From Dentipellis sp. KUC8613 (lineage: Eukaryota; Basidiomycota; Agaricomycetes; Russulales; Hericiaceae), in the NCBI GenBank assembly GCA_002286715.1, contig NSJX01000032.1, positions 308,339 through 359,202 of the forward strand: a DNA stretch of 50,864 nucleotides, written 5' to 3'. Made by a program: the position numbers and the translations under genes. Of this stretch, positions 23,619 through 33,940 are shown one piece after another (the stretch's first letter is position 1; each line of letters begins with the position of its first letter). The notes beneath the pieces were generated by a model, which was given only the letters and a program-made list of their open reading frames with translations, did not search any database and was not told the DNA's origin.

Positions 23619-24619
23619 ATGCCTTTCTACCATCCCAAATCTTCCGCATTCAAACTACACGGAAAAGCCCTTGTAGTCGTGCGTGTTATCACTTCATGCA
23701 ACTGGTGATCTCTGATCAATATAACCCACGAAGTAGCCCGTCGTGTCTACTGCAAACGTCTCGCAGCTAGCCGCCGATCTTCTCGTTGCGTCTCTGGGGC
23801 TCCGCTGCGTCGGCCTGTTCGATCCAAGAGACATCGTACCTGTTGTGGGAGGCAGAGAAGATGGTGAAGAGGGCGTCACAACCCCGTTGGAATGTGAGTA
23901 GTGTTGTCGTAAACGTGCTGATCATGCGTCTCATTCGACTACAGTGTACGGCAGTGACGCGTCGAGCGTTGTAATCATCCAACAGCGATCGCCTGTACTA
24001 AAGGTCCGTTATCCTCCAATTATTCTCCTCAATGCTCTACTGAAGTCTCTCTATCAGGCACGGAAACAAGAATTCATCGATGCCTTGCTCAAATTCATCG
24101 AAGAGTCGCAATTCTCCGCCGTCCTCTTCCTCTCCGGCGTAGACTCCTCCAACCGCACAGACGAACAGATGCAGTACGTCCCCCCTCCCCCCTCTCCCTA
24201 CACCCCGTTCTTAACCCCACCGGCACAGCGTACCAACCTACCTCATCCGCCCTCCACAAGGCCCCTCCTACACGTCCACCCCGCTCTCCACCCTCTCGAC
24301 GCTCCCCATCCCCGCCTACACCTCGCCCGTCCCGCAGCACCCCACATCCGTACTCAGCGCCGCCTCCGAGGGCGCCATCCCCTTCATCCCCGGCGGCGGC
24401 CTCACGCGGCGCATCCTGTCGAGTCTCCCGCCTTCCGTCCCTGCCGCTGCGCTCTTGCAGTTCGTGCTTGAGGGAGATAACAGGGCCGACGCGGCGCTCA
24501 TGGCGGCGGTCGTGGCCAAGGTCCTGTCACTGGATGTGCGCGAAGGCGGGTGGAAGCAGCCGCCGAGCTGGTCGCAGGGTTTGTTTGGCACGCCGCACGA
24601 TCAGACGCTGTATGGGTAA
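23619..24619 (+). CDS. PBA2: Proteasome assembly chaperone 2 (PAC2/Pba2/Add66 family)
   Basis: Partner of PAC1 in assembling the 20S proteasome alpha ring, in cytosol or nucleus. Exons 23619..23678, 23737..23893, 23945..24003, 24058..24173 and 24229..24619 give 260 aa, matching yeast and human PAC2. Recognisable blocks are PVVSTANVSQLAADLLVASL after the short N-terminal exon, SSVVIIQQRSPVL, and IPFIPGGGLTRRILSSLP followed by an acidic DNRADA segment. The first exon encodes only 20 residues (MPFYHPKSSAFKLHGKALVV). Four standard GT-AG introns with matching phases. The C-terminal WSQGLFGTPHDQTLYG ends close to the usual length. Confidence 0.9.
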
Positions 24620-25155
24620 TGGGTAATGAGTGCCGGTTCAATGTCAATCTGTGATAGTACAGTCACTCATGTACGAGGAAGAAGTGCACTTGTTGTATGC
24701 TGATATCAGACTCTGGAAACACGATTCAAGCGCAATGACGGTGTCCTGGTCGCTGTTCGTCTCGTGCAGCTGTGAGGAACTGCGTGATAGCCTTAGACTT
24801 CCTAGGATCCGCGTACTCGCAAATCAAAGTTTCTTTTCCACGATGCCCTACTCGAGCCCGGGTAAAGGACAATCAATTACCATGGTCCTTAGGCTTGCGA
24901 CAGCTGGCGGTCCAATTGCCACTGCCATAGGAATCTGAAACGTGCGGATCAAACACAGACGCCGACCACCGTCCAGGTCTCCTCGCTGAAAGCGTCGGTA
25001 TGTGTAGTCCCATATCATGGCCATAGACTTGGGCAGAGTGCCCATCAATGATACACACAAGTAGTGTCTTCCAAGATACATCCAAACAATCTATAATCTA
25101 GCCACACGGACCAGAAACCCAGCCGTCTCCGCCCCACACTCTGGATACTGGGACC
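24620..25155. other. Intergenic between convergent PAC2 and RRP12 genes
   Basis: Convergent 3' flanks of about 0.5 kb. No supported gene, repeat or RNA was seen. Confidence 0.4.
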
Positions 25156-28100
25156 CTACCGCTTCCCCGCAATCCCAGTACGGTTCCGCTTGTTCCCTTT
25201 TTTCGCAGCCTGCGACAGCGTAACATACGCATACGGGTCCACGCCGCCCTTCTTGACATCGCCACCCGCTTTCTATCATACACCGCAAAAAGCCAAGCTC
25301 AGCACTCGCACCGCGTCGCACGCCTCAGAAAGAAATGAAAACTCACTTTAGACTTGAACTCCTTCCCAATCTTCACATCGCTCCTGCGCTTACTCGGGCG
25401 CTCCTTCGCGCCCCCGCCCTCCGCGTCGCCCATCTCCACATCCTCGTCCTCTGCGTTCTCCCGCCGCCGCTTCTTCGTGTCCTTGTGGAACTTGATGCGC
25501 CCGTTCGGCCCGCGCGTGAACCCGTCTGCGGACGTCATGCTCTCGCGGTACGCCGTGCCCGCCACGTCCTCCCCGGCTGCGGCTGTAGCCGCGGCTTCGT
25601 CTGCGTCTTCGTCCGAATCATCGATGATCATCTTGCCCGTGTCCTCGTCCGTCTTGAAGCGCGCCGCGTCCTGGCCCGGCTTCTTACGGCGTGCGGCTTG
25701 TGCGTCTGTCATGGAGCATAACACACACCGATCAGTTATTTACATCCAAGGGATAAAGGCGAGGGCGAGGGGGAACGCACTGGTAAGGCGCGACGCAGCT
25801 CCGGACAGCAGGTCCATCGGCTCGTCGTCGTCCATGCGGATGCGCGTGGCAAACTCGCCGCCCTTCTTCTTCGCGGGCCCCGCAGCAGGTGCATGCTCGT
25901 CGTCGCTGTCCTCTAGCTCGCTCTCGCTACCGTACAGCACGTCCTCGAACGCATTGCCGGTCGCGGGCTTCGCTGCTGGCGCCTGCGTCATATGCACGTC
26001 AGTCAACTGCGGATCCAAAAACCACGACACGCGCGATATCCAACGCACCTCGTTGTCGTCGTCTTCCTCCCCACCTTGCGCCCTGCGCCTCTTCGCGCGC
26101 TCCTTCCGCTTACGGATGTTCACGAGCACCTTGCCCGCCTCCTCGCCGCCGACGCAGCCATACACCTCCTCCCACCTGAAGCGGCGCAGCATGCGCTCGA
26201 ATATGTGCCGCACCTTCGCCTTGAAGTGGTTCTTGTGGTCGTGCGACCATGCGAGCAGCGCGGGCACGAGCTGCGGCAGGTGCGGGCGCACGAGGTCCGC
26301 GGGGAGCGTGTGGATCGCGAGCTTGATGTACCCGAGCGTCGACTTGACGATCTCGCGGTTCGTGGACGTGAGGAAGACGAGGATCGTCGTGAGGATCTCG
26401 ACGTGCATCGTCTCGGAGATCTCGTCTGCATCGTGCGGTGAAAGGGTCAACCAGTGAGGGTAAAGGGAAGGGAGAGAGAAACAAACCTTTGAACTCGAAG
26501 ACGAGGCGCGAGATGGCGGTGATGGTCGCGCTGATCATGTGCGGCGTCGCGCCCGCCAGCCCACCCGCCACCATCATCATGTACTCCTCCACACTAGCCT
26601 TAACTGCACGCAGGAGGTCAATTCAGACTCGCGATCGCAACCCGCGCGCGAAACATGCCCCACGCACCTTCCATAGCCCCATCATCCTCATCCATGTCCT
26701 CCGCGCCCTCCATCTGGCCGCGCTTGACCACACCACCCTCCTTCATCTTGTTCGCCATCGCGACGATCAGGTCGAACGCCGCATTGCGCGCCTTCTCCGA
26801 GGGCTCCTTGGTCCCGAGCACGGCCTCGGGGATGAGCGAAGGGATGACGTGCAGACTCGTGCTAGGTAGCAGCGGCAGCAGCTGCGTGTACAACAAAAAG
26901 CGGTCCTACGAACCACCCACATTAAATCTCCACGTCTCACACAAAGCGCACGAAAACGCACCTTTTTCGCCGCAGCCGCCAGCGCCTCCGCTACACCATC
27001 GAGCCGCTTCACCACGTCCTCCACATCCAGCACGACCTTCCCGCCCTCCACGAGCCTTGCGAGGATCTTGTACCCGCGCTTCTGCACGCCGTTGTCCGGA
27101 TACGCGAGCACCGCGGGCGTGAGGCACAGCTCGAACAGCGCCGCCGCGTCCGCCGCCCCGAGGTGCGGCAGGAGCAGCAGCAGGATGTCCTGCGCCATCG
27201 CCGCGACGCTGCCGCCGTCCGGCGCACCGCGCGTGGTCTGCGGCTTCGCGAGGTCCTGCTTGAGCAGCGCGACGATCTTGCCGAAGGCCTGCGTGATGGC
27301 CTGTCGCCGTCCAATCAACCAATCAGCCAGAGCTCCAAAGTTTCAAGTAGAAGTAACGGATAAAAAGGCACTCACGGTCTCGCCCGCAATCGCGGCCCAC
27401 GCGCTGATCACGTCCCCAACCATGCCGCGCGCCTCGCGGCCGACGCTGCCAAACACGTTGAACAGCACCGCGAGCCAGCTCTCCGCCTGCGCGCGGAGGA
27501 ATACCACGTTCTGCTGCGCCTCGGCCGGCGCGAGCGGCGCGCCGGCGCGCACTGCGGCGGGCAGCGTCGCGAGCTGCGCGGGGTCCTGCGCCGCGAGCGC
27601 CGTGTTGGAGTCGACGAGGATCTTCAGCGCGCGGAGCACGGGCGGGCGCAGCTCGGGCTGGCTGTAGAGCAGCTGCGAGAGCATCTGCGAGAACGCCGGG
27701 GTGAGGGACTGCAGGCGGGCGTGAGCAGGGTGTCAGTCGGGCGAAGGGGAAGGAGAGCGAGGAGGGACGCACCTCGCGCAGGTCGGGCGACGCCCAGCAG
27801 TACCCCGGCAGCCCGGCCCAGATCTGCGCAATGAGCACGGTCCACACCTTCGCCTCGGACTCGCGGCCCTCGGCCTCCGCCGTCGACTGCAGGTCGAACA
27901 TGCGCTCTGTGAGCGGGACGAAGTACGAGATGAAGTGGCCGAGGGGCGACGGGTGCGGCTGGGTGAGCAGCGGGAGGAGGAACGCGCGCGGCTCGCGCTT
28001 TGCCTGCCTGCACGACCAAGTCAACGTTAGCTCGCCGCGCCGCGCGCATGATCGCAGTGGGGAGACGTACCGGTCGGCGGGCTCGAGGTTGAGCGGCAGA

Positions 28101-29598
28101 GCGCGCAGGAGGACGTCGGGCCCCATCACGGACATCGCCGTGCTGAGCACCGCGTCCGCCGCCTCCTTGTGCTCGAAGTTCTTCTTCACGCGCAGGTCGC
28201 CGATCTTCACCACGAGCGGGAGCAGCAGGGTCTCCGCGGCCGTCGGCGAGCGCGGCGCGTAAGACGCGCGGAAGCGCAGGTTCGCGAGGAGCGCGGCGAT
28301 GACGCTGAGCAGCTCGGGCATCGCGCGCGCGAACGCGAACGCCTCGAACGCCTTGTCGACCTGCGCGAGCGTCTTTCCGAGCGTCGATTTGGGCTCGCCG
28401 GTGCCGGCATCGTGCTCCTTGAGCGCGGGCTCGATGAGCGCGGGGGTGAGGCACTGCGCGAGCACGGCGAGCGATTGCGCGGACGCGCGCCGGATGGCGG
28501 CGTCGCTCGACTCGAGGAACGCCCACACGGCCTTCCACACTTTGGCGAAGTTGGCCGCGGCGGCGTCCGCGTCTGCGTCTTTGAGCGCGAGCATGGAGCT
28601 GGCGAGGAGGCCCATCCATGCGGGGGCGATCGTCGCGTCGGATTTTGGTGGGGGGGAGGAGAGGACGGCGCTGAGGATATGGGGGATCTCGGAGGTGATG
28701 TCGACGAGCTCGGCGTCGCCGTGGGCTGGTGGGGAGAGGAGGTCGGAGAGGAGGGCGAATGCGCTTTGCGAGAGGAAGGGGTTGCCGAGGCGCGGGAGTT
28801 GCACGATGACAGGGACGAGGGGTACGAGGGACTGCGGTGCGGGTGAGATGGAAAGCAGGATAATTGCAGTTCACTTACGGAAGTGGGGAGTTTGAGAGCG
28901 ACAGGGCGGAGGAAGGATAACATATGGATAGCAACCTCCGCACCCTCCATGTCGGATTTGCGGTGCTTGGATTTTGGGATGGCATTCGCGCTGATTTCCG
29001 TGAGCGCCGACAGGGCCCACTCTGCGACCCGCTCCCCGTACGGATGCCGCACCAGCGGGCTCGGCGGCGATGCAAGGACGTCTCTGACGACCTCCGCGGC
29101 CCTTTTGCGCACCTTCGGCCGGGGATCGATGCATAATTGGAGAATAGACGCGAACGACTGGCGCACGCCCTGGATTTCGAGCTGCGAGCGGTCGAGCGCG
29201 CGGAGGACGGGGTCGTAGATCGACAGCTGCGATCGCAGCGCAGGCGCGTGCGCCTTCACAAGCGGGAATAGTGGCGCGGTGAGCGAGAGCACTGTGGTGA
29301 TGTTTGCGCGGATAACGGGTGGTGGTGTGAAGGGCGCGACGAGCGCGAGGAGGTAGAGCTCGGCGGGGAGGATGTCGCCCTCGCCAAACTTGAGCCCTGA
29401 CGGCTTCTCTTTCTGTATTGTGCCATCGAGTGTGGTCAGTAGGGCTGCAAAGTATGCAGTGGGGGACTTTTCGGTGTTCTGCTCCTGGAAGGTGGCCTCG
29501 AGGGCGTGGAGGAGGGTTGCGGGGGCCTTTTGGTGTGCGAGATTGGAGGATGTGTGCGGCCGTATTTTTGCCAATGCTTGGTCGAGTCCGTCTGCCAT
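25156..29598 (-). CDS. RRP12: RRP12-like ribosome biogenesis factor (NUC173 domain)
   Basis: HEAT-repeat nuclear factor for maturation and export of pre-40S and pre-60S particles. Exons 28879..29598, 28071..28831, 27773..28007, 27376..27708, 26962..27300, 26668..26905, 26487..26603, 26049..26425, 25781..25982, 25347..25705 and 25156..25272 (minus) give 1265 aa, near the 1228 aa of yeast Rrp12. The N-terminal and central parts are helical repeats; the NUC173 region follows (LTPAFSQMLSQLL onward). The segment VEILTTILVFLTSTNREIVK with FKAKVRHIFERMLRRF is a strong family mark. The C-terminus is acidic then basic (MIIDDSDEDADE, KRRRENAEDEDVE) and ends in PYAYVTLSQAAKKGNKRNR. Third positions are extremely GC-rich, which produces several long spurious antisense frames. 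Divergent from the acyltransferase gene with only 251 nt between starts. Confidence 0.95.
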
Positions 29599-29849
29599 GG
29601 CGGGCGAGATGTGGGCGGACTAGTTGAGGGTGTCTGTGTTAGCTTCAAGTACTGCAGGTCTGCAGCACTGAGAGCAATACTGCACCTGCTAAATTTCGAG
29701 TTACGTAATTTACGCACACGTAAGACCCCGCGCGTCAGCAACCCCAGTGCCATCCTGGAGCACGTTCATCATGGCCGTGACCACACTTGGCTTGGATCTG
29801 CAACAATAATGTCCCCCACCTGACTCTTTCACTCTCCTCCTCACACGAC
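29599..29849. promoter_or_regulatory. Compact divergent promoter (RRP12 / acyltransferase)
   Basis: Only 251 nt separate the two start codons, so both 5' UTRs and core promoters share this segment. No TATA box is obvious. Confidence 0.5.
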
Positions 29850-31950
29850 ATGCCCCAGGGCTCAGCGACCCCCTGGTCTTATTTTCTCATCCGGTGAGCT
29901 TAGAGCGCCCGCTTGTGGCTGCTGTGACCTCATCTGTAGTCCAGACTGCTCTTCAAGTTCGTACTCAAGATCTTCTACGGCACCATCGTCGTCGAGAACG
30001 TCGAGAACATCCCGAAGAATGGCGAACCTTGGTGCGCATAAATTTCATTCAACGTGTCGTCTGCTCACACTTCGCAACCAGTATCGTATGCGCGAACCAC
30101 ACCAACTCCCTGACGGATGCCCTGTACGTGCCACTCCTATCCTCACAAAACAGCAACAGTTCTCATCCCAGATATTATTCAGTCTCCTGGTATCGTCAAT
30201 ACCATCGAGAGTAAGTCGTTCCGTACGCGTTCGACACGTCTGCTCACCGCCTCCCCAGAGGCGCAGCATGCTGCGACTCACCGCCAAGGCGACGCAATTC
30301 GGCAAACGCACGTTCACGAGCTGGCTCATCGAGTCTGCGGGCACCGTGCCCATCAAGCGGCGCAAGGACTACGCGGACGGGAGTGCCGACAACACCGAGG
30401 CCATGGGCAAGCTCATTGAGGTGCGTTGATTACTTGTACTGAAAGAAAGAAATATGAATATGCATATACGCCTTGGTGGAGCAGGCACTCGAGAAGGGCG
30501 ATGCGGTGTGTCTGTTCCCGGAAGGCGCGAGCAGGTACCACCCGACGATTGCACCGCTCAAGACAGGAGGTGCGCACACCCCATTCTAGTACTCCTCCAA
30601 CGCGAATCTAATCTAGAACCTGCGCAGTCGCACGCATCGTGTCCGACGTCCTATCCCGGAACCGCGATAACCCTGATTTCGAAGTATCCGTGCTCACCTG
30701 CTCCATCACCTACATGCACGTCCCTCTCGCCAACACCCGCTTCTTCATTCCTTGCTCACCCAACCCTATCGCCGCAGGCACCGGCAGCACTTCCGCTCCG
30801 ACGTGCTCGTCACATTCAACCCGCCCATGGTCTTCACCCCAAAGGTTCGCCTCCCTACCCAACCAAACACTAAAGCACTCACATATACGCTTCCAGAACA
30901 ACCCGGAACTGCTCCACCCAGCCCCATACGACAACATCCGCGCGGTGACCGCACGGATGCACGAGCAGATCGCGTCGGGGACATTCGACGCGCCCTCGTG
31001 GGACCTCGTGCGCATCGCGCGGCTCGCGGCGCCGATCTACGCGCCCCTCGGGACGTCGATGGCGCTCGGCGACCACGTCCGCGTCGCGCGCGCGTTCCTC
31101 GAGGCGTTCAAGGCGTCCGAGGCCGCGTCTGCCAGCGGCGACTCGGACTCCGGCGTCCCGGGCGAGGCGACGGACGAAATCGAGGGCCTCAAGCGCGATC
31201 TGAAGGTACGCCCGCACACCTACCCACCCTCCTCACATGTCCTCGTCCCGACTGACTCCGTGGCAGGCGTACCACTCCGAGCTCGTGCGCCTCAAAATCA
31301 AAGACGACCGCATCCGCCGCCCGCTCTCGCGCCCCACGATCCTCTACCGGCTCGTGCTGCGGCTCGCCTGGGCGCTCACCCTCCTCACGCTCTCCCTCCC
31401 GGGCCTGCTCCTCTGGACGCCCATCGCCCTAACCACCTTCTACGCGGTGCACAACTTCAAAAAGACAGGCCCGATCTGGGACACCTGGGACGAGATCGCG
31501 CAGTACAAGCTCGTGTACGGGCTGCTCTCCGGGCTGGCCGTGTGGGCGGCCACGACGCTGCTCACGCTCCCGCTCGCGGCGCTCACCGCGCCGGGCGTGC
31601 CCGCGCTCATGTGGATGTCGCTGCGCTGGTTCGAGGACGCCGTGAGCGCGGGCCGCGCGCTCGCGGCCCTCGCGCGCCTGCTCCGCGTCCCGCGCGCGAC
31701 GCTCGTGCGCCTCCGCGCCGCGCGCGCGAGCCTCCATGCGCGCGTCATGCGCCTCGCGGTGGGCGGCCTCGGGCTCCCGGCGGACCCCGAGGCGCACTTT
31801 GTGCGCGAGCGCCGCGAGAAGGAGAAGGGCCGCGTGAGGGGCCGGTGGGAGAGCAAGGCGAAGTATTTTTCGGTGCGGAGGAGGCGCAAGCGCGATTGGA
31901 ACGAGACGCTGCGGCTGCATGAGCAGTGCGATTATCCGTCGGACGGGTAG
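29850..31950 (+). CDS. Glycerol-3-phosphate acyltransferase-like protein (PlsC domain, Sct1/Gpt2-like)
   Basis: Probable ER membrane acyltransferase for the first step of glycerolipid synthesis. Exons 29850..29893, 29945..30031, 30082..30123, 30183..30210, 30259..30420, 30485..30569, 30628..30719, 30788..30844, 30897..31205 and 31267..31950 give 529 aa. PlsC blocks: VCANHTNSLTDALLL at about 47-61, LRLTAKATQFGKRTF, and LFPEGASRYHPTIAPLKTG at about 131-149. The first block is His-x5-Asp, one residue longer than the textbook NHx4D, and should be compared with Sct1/Gpt2 relatives. Two hydrophobic stretches (LYRLVLRLAWALTLLTLSLP and LVYGLLSGLAVWAATTLLTL) follow; the C-terminus is strongly basic. 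It is shorter than yeast Sct1 (759 aa). The seventh intron has a weak donor (GTCCCT), so the join around TYMHHFRSD is the least certain. Confidence 0.85.
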
Positions 31951-32207
31951 GGGTCGCTTGGAGCGAGCAAGGACGATCTAGCGTGATATAACGCGTGGTA
32001 TATAAAGTACATCGGTTCGGGGAAACGCAATCGCAAACAGAAGCAGAAGCAAGGAGACACAGAAAGGGCAGCGTCCGTGGCAGCGTGGATGGGCGCGCAG
32101 CGTGGGCGTGGGCGTGGGGGAGTGGTGGTGACAGACGGAACGCACGCGGAACCGGAATCAAGAAGCAAGAATGTACTCATACTCGTACTCGTACACAGCG
32201 CCCGCAT

Positions 32208-33121
32208 TTACTCCCTGTCCTCGATGATGCGGTAGGCGCGGTTGCCCGCGGCCCACCTGTGGCCCTTGTCGGCGGCGACGCCCGTGTAGATGACGCCGCC
32301 GACGATGGCGTAGCTGAAGATCCACGACACGAGGCTGACGTAGTACGAGAAGCCTGCGGAGGATACGCATAAGTACCCTTGCCAGTCGACGTCAGAGTGT
32401 GTATGGGACGTACTGGGCTGCGCGTGTTGGAGCTCCCAGAACGAGGAGGTCCGCCAGAGGTCGGTGATGATAGCCCACGCCGCCATGATGAACGCAGCTA
32501 CGACCCCAACACCCCATATCATGTCAGCTGCGTACGCCATCCCAACACTGCACGCCAAACGCACCATGAGCCGTGACCAGCACCGCGACCGCCTTCCAGA
32601 TGCGGCGCCGCCTCGAGTGCGTGCTCACGCCAAAGATGAGCGACAGCAGCGCGACGGCGCCGAAGATGATGCTCATCTCGGCGAGGTAGCCCGCGCTGCT
32701 CCAGGCGGTGCAGAACCCGCGGTTGCCCTTCTCGCAGCGGTCGGTGACGCTCGACGGGAACGCGCGGCACTGGTAGTCCGTGTACGCGATCTTGCCGCCC
32801 GCGCTCGGCCCCGGGATCTCGATGATCGTGCGCTCGCAGCGCTCGGTGAGCCCGTAGCGCACGGTGATGCGCGTGTGGATGATGTCTGAGCCTTTGACGA
32901 TCAGCCTGTGTGCGCGGCGGGGTGGGGGGTGTCAGGTTAGGGCGGGGTGTCAGTGCTAGTGCGGGAGAGGCGGGCGCACCAGTCAGGGCGCTGGATGGCG
33001 AAGACATTCTGGATAGGGTGAGCATGAGCGGTGAGTTGGATTGAGGAAGAAAACAAAGACAAACCAGAAAGAGGGCGACTGCGACGAGCAGGAAGGTGAT
33101 GGCGTAGGAGGTCTTGCGCAT
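32208..33121 (-). CDS. Conserved fungal tetraspan membrane protein, function unknown
   Basis: Exons 33065..33121, 32980..33008, 32565..32905, 32414..32527 and 32208..32353 (minus) give 228 aa. Four hydrophobic segments are evident: a signal-anchor-like MRKTSYAITFLLVAVALFL, then one before FGVSTHSRRRR, one at MIWGVGVVAAFIMAAWAI, and one at WIFSYAIVGGVIYTG. The extracytoplasmic loop between the first two holds paired cysteines (ERCERT, YQCRAFP, DRCEKGNRGFCTAW), as in claudin/SUR7-like proteins. The ending GHRWAAGNRAYRII resembles uncharacterised basidiomycete proteins I recall; no function is known. The third intron is only 37 nt. Its promoter side faces the tRNA-His gene. Confidence 0.82.
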
Positions 33122-33290
33122 GGCGTTGAGGGCAGGAGGAACGATGGACGACGAACGAGAGCGGGCGCGGCTGGTCTCATCAAGACAACTGCCGCGCGCC
33201 AGAAGCTGCGTTGCTCTGAAGACTGACGTAGCCTGGGTCTCGCCTCGCCGCGCAGCAGCCCAGTGGCACAAAGCGCGCGAACACAGATAC

Positions 33291-33383
33291 GTCCGCGTAG
33301 ATTAGTGGTTAGATCATCACGTTGTGGCTGCCGCCTCGGCTCGCAATCCCGTGGAAACCCAGGCTCGACTCCTGGCGCGGACA
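33291..33383 (+). tRNA. tRNA-His (GTG) with a 21-nt intron
   Basis: Full cloverleaf: a perfect 7-bp acceptor stem (GTCCGCG with CGCGGAC), D arm GATT/GATC, anticodon stem TCACG/CGTGG (one T-G pair), anticodon GTG at 33324-33326, and T arm CCAGG/CCTGG with loop CTCGACT. Discriminator A at 33383. The intron, 33328..33348, sits one base 3' of the anticodon, the standard eukaryotic position; the mature length is 72 nt. Internal A box TAGATTAGTGG and B box GGCTCGACTCC are present. The B box has C where T54 is expected. A T7 run at 33403-33409 is the likely Pol III terminator. Confidence 0.95.
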
Positions 33384-33402
33384 TGTATTTCTCAATCTGG
33401 TG

Positions 33403-33409
33403 TTTTTTT
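33403..33409 (+). terminator. RNA polymerase III terminator for tRNA-His
   Basis: Seven consecutive T residues 20 nt downstream of the discriminator base; the first run of four or more T after the tRNA. Confidence 0.85.
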
Positions 33410-33940
33410 GACAGCATTTTTATTCTTTATAGAGATAGGGAGAACAAAGCGAAGTATTCCCCAGAGAGGAGGAGCGTCGGATGAGACGCTGCATCAGACG
33501 GTTATTTCACCCACCTCAATATTAATTAATCTCGGCTTGGGCAATACCAGCTAACCCTGCCTGTATTCGAACGGAGCAGCTCTAACGAACAAGAATCGTG
33601 TGCTACACTAGTACTAACGTCGACTTCGATGCATGGCTCGAACGGCACCGCATACGTCGGGCAACCGTCAACATTCAACGTTGTCAACGGTGCCAGATTG
33701 ACAGTACTTGCTCACGAGTAAGTACAGTCTCACCGACTCTACAGCGGTGCCTTGATCAAAGACGCACGCCGACCGAACATGCTCCCGAGCGGCTTCACAC
33801 CTCACACTCATTCACTCCTCTGAAAAATGCGTGTATGTATTTCGAATCGCACCTGCCACCAAATCCGAATCCAAATCCCAGCCCACGACCTCTCATCTCA
33901 ACTACACCACCACACCTAAGCCTGCCCCTCTCGCATCCCC
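33410..33940. other. Intergenic, no supported gene
   Basis: About 0.5 kb between the tRNA-His terminator and the stop codon of the PNS1-like gene. Nothing was recognised. Confidence 0.4.

Noticed and set aside
25335..28895. Long open frames on the + strand opposite RRP12 (up to 367 codons)
   Set aside because: They mirror the extremely GC-rich third positions of RRP12, are Arg/Ala/Ser-rich, and have no domains or splice structure of their own.
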